From positions 1 to 27,990 of the forward strand of contig CAYYBR010000020.1 in assembly GCA_964470035.1 (NCBI GenBank): a stretch of 27,990 nucleotides of DNA. Direction: 5' to 3'. Below are positions 24,866 through 27,990 of the stretch, piece by piece (position 1 is the first letter of the stretch; every line of letters starts with the position of its first letter). The DNA is from JAJRXG01 sp964470035. GTDB taxonomy: Bacteria > Bacteroidota > Bacteroidia > Chitinophagales > Saprospiraceae. The translations under genes and the position numbers were made by a program. The notes under the pieces were generated by a model. That model made no database searches. It saw only the letters and a list, made by a program, of their open reading frames with translations, and was not told the DNA's origin.

Positions 24866-24873
24866 TAGCTTTG
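24866..24873 (+). promoter_or_regulatory. TAnnTTTG -7 promoter box upstream of the GT2 gene
   Basis: TAGCTTTG fits the consensus exactly and ends 11 nt before the ATG at 24885. If used, it would start a separate transcript within what otherwise looks like an operon. No clear -33 TTTG element was found. Confidence 0.35.
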
Positions 24874-24884
24874 AGGATTGCTAT

Positions 24885-25820
24885 ATGGATGTATCTCTTG
24901 TCATACCAGTGTACAATGAAGAGGAATCTCTGAACCCTCTCGTCGATTGGATATCGAAGACCCTCGGCACAACATCTTTAACGTACCAAATGATCTTCGT
25001 CGATGATGGAAGCTCTGATAAGAGTTGGGATATCATCAAGTCTCTAAAACAAGAGCGGCCTGATCACATTAAAGGCCTAAGATTCAGAAGAAACTACGGC
25101 AAAGCTGCTGCACTTAATCACGGTTTTGAACTTGCAGAAGGAGATGTCATCATCACTATGGATGCCGATCTTCAGGATAGCCCAGAGGAGATTCAGCCTC
25201 TTTATAAGATGATCACAGAAGAGGGTTATGATCTTGTCTCAGGATGGAAGAAAAAACGACATGACCCTTGGACTAAAACTGTCCCTAGCAAGCTTTTCAA
25301 CACCGTCGCTAGGAAGGTAAGTAAGATACACTTACATGACTTCAACTGTGGCCTTAAAGCTTATAGAAGAGATGTAGCTAAAGATATCAACGTATACGGA
25401 GATATGCATAGATGGATGCCCGTCCTAGCTAAGTGGCAAGGATATGCTAACATAGGCGAGAAGGTTGTCGAACATAGACCACGCGAGTTCGGTGTATCTA
25501 AGTTTGGTGCCAAGAGACTACTAAGTGGCTTTCTTGATTTGTTGTCCTTATTCTTTGTTGGCAAGTTTAACAAGAAGCCCATGCATTTCTTTGGCTCTCT
25601 TGGGGTTATCATAACTGGTCTTGGTATCCTAGCGCTTATCTACCTTTCTATACGCAAGATTTTTTTTAATGTTCCTGGCATCCAAGACCGGCCGCTTTTC
25701 TTCTTTGGTCTACTCACACTGATTATTGGTACTCAACTTTTTTTAACGGGATTTATAGCCGAGCTGGTCATAGATTCTAAAGACCGCAAAGGCACCTATA
25801 ATATCAAGGAAGTATTGTAG
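24885..25820 (+). CDS. GT2 glycosyltransferase, polyprenyl-phosphate type, membrane-anchored
   Basis: A 311-residue family 2 glycosyltransferase resembling dolichol-phosphate mannose synthase/GtrB/ArnC. The GT-A domain opens with MDVSLVIPVYNEEESLNPLV, then FVDDGSSDKSW, RRNYGKAAALNHGFELAEGD and the metal-binding MDADLQDSPEE (DAD). NCGLKAYRRDV and HRPREFGVSKFG are conserved acceptor-side motifs. Two C-terminal membrane helices (about 230-252 and 265-288) anchor it. Such enzymes transfer a sugar from a nucleotide donor to undecaprenyl phosphate at the inner face of the membrane. GT-C enzymes use the product, so the GT-C-like pair at 2.7-4.9 kb is a conceivable but distant user. It follows two DUF4199 genes. 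Confidence 0.92.
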   Translation: MDVSLVIPVYNEEESLNPLVDWISKTLGTTSLTYQMIFVDDGSSDKSWDIIKSLKQERPDHIKGLRFRRNYGKAAALNHGFELAEGDVIITMDADLQDSPEEIQPLYKMITEEGYDLVSGWKKKRHDPWTKTVPSKLFNTVARKVSKIHLHDFNCGLKAYRRDVAKDINVYGDMHRWMPVLAKWQGYANIGEKVVEHRPREFGVSKFGAKRLLSGFLDLLSLFFVGKFNKKPMHFFGSLGVIITGLGILALIYLSIRKIFFNVPGIQDRPLFFFGLLTLIIGTQLFLTGFIAELVIDSKDRKGTYNIKEVL

Positions 25821-25861
25821 TTTATATCTACGAAAACCAAGTTCTTCGTAAGTATAAGTTC

Positions 25862-26428
25862 ATGATGATAGATCTGAAGCTACTGATATTACTTTGCTGT
25901 CTTTTCTCATTGGATACTCAGTGTCAAAGTCATTTCTTAGTTGAGTTTGAGTCATTTTCGCCCTCCGAGCAAGATGTTATTCAAACTTTAAAAGGCACAA
26001 AAGCCGAGCAGTTTTTGGCAAAAGACCTAAGTAGTCAGGAAGTTAGTTTCTATTCTACAGAAGGAAAAATCAAGTTGCTTTGGTTTTGGAGTCCTGACAA
26101 CACGTCTGCCCTGTCTCTTTTCCCACATGTTAATTTGTTACAGCTCGACGAGCTAGATGATATGTGGGTGTATGGATTTTCAGAAGGAGATGAAGAATCT
26201 ACACGACGAGTTAATCAAGAACAGGGACCTTTATTTAGCATCATACCTAATGCAAAAAACATCGGGCAGCTCGCATATGGTGGTGATCTCGGTACTAATA
26301 GATTAATACTAGTTGATGAAGGCCTCATCATACGAGAAGTCCTACCTCCTTCTTTCTTCTTGTCACACGAACCAGAGGAAGCCATCTCTATTATTAGAGA
26401 TATCATACTTCGTATGAAAGTCGATTGA
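25862..26428 (+). CDS. Exported thioredoxin-like protein without catalytic cysteines
   Basis: A 188-residue exported protein (leader LKLLILLCCLFSLDTQCQ). After about 60 residues comes GKIKLLWFWSPDNTSALSLF, which lines up with the TlpA/AhpC start (KVVLLNFWATWCPPC), but the C-x-x-C positions are Asp/Asn/Ser. Later LGTNRLILVDEGLIIREV matches the strand after the cis-Pro, and the Pro itself is replaced. The fold is likely thioredoxin-like with no redox activity. I cannot rule out an unrelated alpha/beta protein. It lies 41 nt after the GT2 gene and 24 nt before queE. Confidence 0.6.
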   Translation: MMIDLKLLILLCCLFSLDTQCQSHFLVEFESFSPSEQDVIQTLKGTKAEQFLAKDLSSQEVSFYSTEGKIKLLWFWSPDNTSALSLFPHVNLLQLDELDDMWVYGFSEGDEESTRRVNQEQGPLFSIIPNAKNIGQLAYGGDLGTNRLILVDEGLIIREVLPPSFFLSHEPEEAISIIRDIILRMKVD

Positions 26429-26444
26429 TAATCGTAAGATCAAG

Positions 26445-26452
26445 TACCTTTG
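26445..26452 (+). promoter_or_regulatory. TAnnTTTG match abutting queE start
   Basis: TACCTTTG matches the -7 consensus but touches the ATG at 26453. A normal promoter at this box would start transcription inside the coding region, so this is either chance or indicates a start further downstream. Confidence 0.15.
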
Positions 26453-27100
26453 ATGGCTCTTAAATCGAAGCGATTGTATAGCGTCAAAGAAATATACTAC
26501 ACCATACAGGGAGAAGGATACCACACAGGTCAGCCAGCGGTCTTTTTAAGATTTAGTGGATGCAATCTTTGGACAGGGCTTGAAAAAGATCGAGCTATGG
26601 CTCAATGTCAATTTTGTGATACTGACTTTTGGGGTACAGATGGGCCGTCTGGCGGGAAGTATACTGCCCTACAGCTTGTTGAGCTCTGCTTAAGTAAATG
26701 GCCTGATCCACAAAACCAACCATGGATTGTTTGTACAGGTGGTGAGCCTTTGTTACAGATGGACGAAGAATTAATAAACACATTTCATGACCATGCATGC
26801 TATATTGCTATTGAAACTAATGGAACAATCAAGATTCCTGATGATATAGACTGGGTCTGTGTAAGTCCTAAACTCAATAGTGATCTCATAGTACATCAGG
26901 GAGACGAACTCAAACTCGTATATCCTCAAAAAGGTGTTGAGTTGGAGTTGTATGAAAAAATGTCATTCCAACATTATTCTTTACAACCACTCGACGATGC
27001 TAATCAGGATCAAAATATTAAAGACTGCATAGATCTTTGCAAACAAAGAACGAAGTGGCGCCTAAGTCTTCAAACACATAAATTCATGGGCATACCTTAG
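26453..27100 (+). CDS. queE: 7-carboxy-7-deazaguanine synthase
   Basis: Radical SAM enzyme converting 6-carboxy-tetrahydropterin to 7-carboxy-7-deazaguanine in queuosine synthesis. The product starting at ATG 26453 has 215 residues. YTIQGEGYHTGQPAVFLRF precedes the cluster-binding region, where the first Cys (SGCNLW) is separated by a long insert from CQFCDTDFWG, the expanded cysteine motif typical of this QueE subtype. TGGEPLLQMD binds the SAM amino group; CVSPK and SLQTHKFMGIP are conserved C-terminal motifs. No queC, queD or queF is adjacent in the window. The stop is 3 nt from the convergent helicase stop. Confidence 0.93.
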   Translation: MALKSKRLYSVKEIYYTIQGEGYHTGQPAVFLRFSGCNLWTGLEKDRAMAQCQFCDTDFWGTDGPSGGKYTALQLVELCLSKWPDPQNQPWIVCTGGEPLLQMDEELINTFHDHACYIAIETNGTIKIPDDIDWVCVSPKLNSDLIVHQGDELKLVYPQKGVELELYEKMSFQHYSLQPLDDANQDQNIKDCIDLCKQRTKWRLSLQTHKFMGIP

Positions 27101-27103
27101 CGC

Positions 27104-27990
27104 TTACGCAAATGAATATTCTACCGACGCGTCGATAAGACTTTTATAATTCTCATCCTGACTAAGAATACTCTTATTACCAATAAGAATAAATTGTTCA
27201 CGCGAGCGAGTAATAGCCACATTCAATTTTCGATCTACTCCATCTTCGGATAAAGAAACTAACGACCTTAGTTGAAAAGAAAAATTCGCGCAAGTTGACA
27301 TAATAATATAGTCTCGTGCACCACCTTGATATCGCTCTACAGTATCTATTGTAATTTGATCTGCTATTTTAGGTAGCACTTTCTCTAATTCAAGTTTTAT
27401 CGAAGCTATCTGTGCTCTATATGGAGTTATAATGCCAATAGTATCATTTCTTATCGCAATATCCCTCGCTAACAATTGCTCTACAATTTCCTTGCACACA
27501 AGAATTGCCTTTTTTGATTCATCCCGATTCACCTTTATAGACTCCGCATCAGTGTCACTTTGAGAAGCAATGAATACCAACCTTTTATTTGAGAAAAGGT
27601 ATTGAGCTTGAGAAGTAGCAGAAAGTCTTTTGATTGAAGAGATTATTGATAATCTATCGTTATAAAATCGTTGATTAACGAAAGCCATAATGTCTTCATG
27701 CATTCTGCCCTGATGTGTCAACTGACCTATACAATGCTGCCACCCCCTAGACTCAGCATGTTTGTATAGCCTTTCAAAAAAAGAAGTAGATAAGTTATTT
27801 AAACCGACTTCACTCAATCCATTTTGATCTTTAACCTTAGTATCATTTTTATGCTGGCGCACTATAGCCGGAAGCTGCAAGTGATCTCCTATCAATATCC
27901 ATTTGTTTACCCTAGTCAAGAATCCTATCAGCGATGTTTCTAATAGTTGAGAAGCCTCATCTATTATGGCTACATCAAACTTTATAAGCT
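27104..27990 (-). CDS. Superfamily 1 helicase, Dna2/UPF1/SMBP2-like (5' partial)
   Basis: The C-terminal 295 residues of a larger helicase; the frame is open to the window edge, so the start and Walker A lie outside. Motifs in order: Walker B as DVAIIDEASQ, GDHLQLPAIV (motif III), a LTHQGRMHEDIMAFVNQRFY arginine motif (IV), IGIITPYRAQI, DTVERYQGGARDYII (V) and LNVAITRSREQFILIGN (VI). DEA(S)Q and GDHxQLP point to the UPF1-like branch rather than UvrD/Rep. It may act on DNA or RNA ends. In Bacteroidota, such genes occur both as housekeeping and in accessory islands. GC appears lower than most of the window (about 38% in two lines counted by eye). Confidence 0.85.
   Translation of the reverse strand, partial: LIKFDVAIIDEASQLLETSLIGFLTRVNKWILIGDHLQLPAIVRQHKNDTKVKDQNGLSEVGLNNLSTSFFERLYKHAESRGWQHCIGQLTHQGRMHEDIMAFVNQRFYNDRLSIISSIKRLSATSQAQYLFSNKRLVFIASQSDTDAESIKVNRDESKKAILVCKEIVEQLLARDIAIRNDTIGIITPYRAQIASIKLELEKVLPKIADQITIDTVERYQGGARDYIIMSTCANFSFQLRSLVSLSEDGVDRKLNVAITRSREQFILIGNKSILSQDENYKSLIDASVEYSFA

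Noticed and set aside
1..27990. CRISPR array, IS element, prophage or toxin-antitoxin pair
   Set aside because: No regularly spaced direct repeats, transposase, integrase, phage structural or toxin-like genes were visible.

Overview
The window looks like chromosomal backbone DNA of a Bacteroidota bacterium, possibly a Saprospirales-like marine or sludge lineage (lineage is inference; phylum is well supported). Pointers to the phylum are tandem DUF4199 membrane proteins, a BatA-type von Willebrand protein, Bacteroidota-style S10 and VPS10/BNR exported proteins, almost no Shine-Dalgarno sequences, and TAnnTTTG boxes (the Bacteroidota -7 promoter element) in front of several starts. By eye GC is about 43-48% in most genes. 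It is nearer 35-38% in the two-gene membrane glycosyltransferase-like pair (2.7-4.9 kb) and in the helicase at the right edge. No rRNA, tRNA, CRISPR array, IS element or phage gene was recognised.

Layout. 0-0.6 kb: the 3' part of a LolA lipoprotein carrier gene (+). 0.6-2.6 kb (-): an exported S10 carboxypeptidase-like gene coupled to a VOC protein gene. 2.7-4.9 kb (+): an unrecognised membrane protein and a polytopic GT-C-like membrane protein, 2 nt apart. 4.9-7.1 kb (-): a Tat-exported Gfo/Idh/MocA oxidoreductase and an exported sugar-isomerase-type TIM barrel, plausibly a periplasmic sugar-oxidation pair. 7.2-9.7 kb (-): a tight three-gene unit, yceI - SUMF1-like lipoprotein - apbE, with 4-nt ATGA overlaps at both junctions. 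9.7-11.4 kb (-): long-chain acyl-CoA synthetase. 11.5-13.7 kb (+): hemA and an exported metallo-beta-lactamase-fold hydrolase. 13.7-14.2 kb (-): a DinB/DUF1569-like protein. 14.3-16.1 kb (+): folB, a DUF4197 lipoprotein and a TrhA/hemolysin III membrane protein with no ordinary start codon. 16.1-20.2 kb (-): an unknown lipoprotein and a 1070-residue BNR/VPS10 beta-propeller protein. 20.3-27.1 kb (+): BatA-like protein, a dihydroorotase homologue with its metal site lost, two DUF4199 proteins, a polyprenol-phosphate-type GT2, a cysteine-less thioredoxin-like protein and queE. 27.1 kb to the edge (-): the C-terminal part of a superfamily 1 (Dna2/UPF1-like) helicase.

Most genes are housekeeping or envelope functions. 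The points most worth a second look are: (1) the conserved-looking but catalytically dead dihydroorotase coupled to a BatA-like protein and followed by DUF4199/GT2 genes; (2) the YceI-SUMF1-ApbE operon, which encodes a periplasmic flavin-attaching enzyme without an obvious flavin acceptor; (3) trhA, whose conserved N terminus is encoded upstream of any ATG/GTG/TTG and which seems to start at ATC one base after the preceding stop; (4) TAnnTTTG boxes lying only a few bases before start codons, suggesting nearly leaderless transcripts. No complete new defence or mobile system was found.
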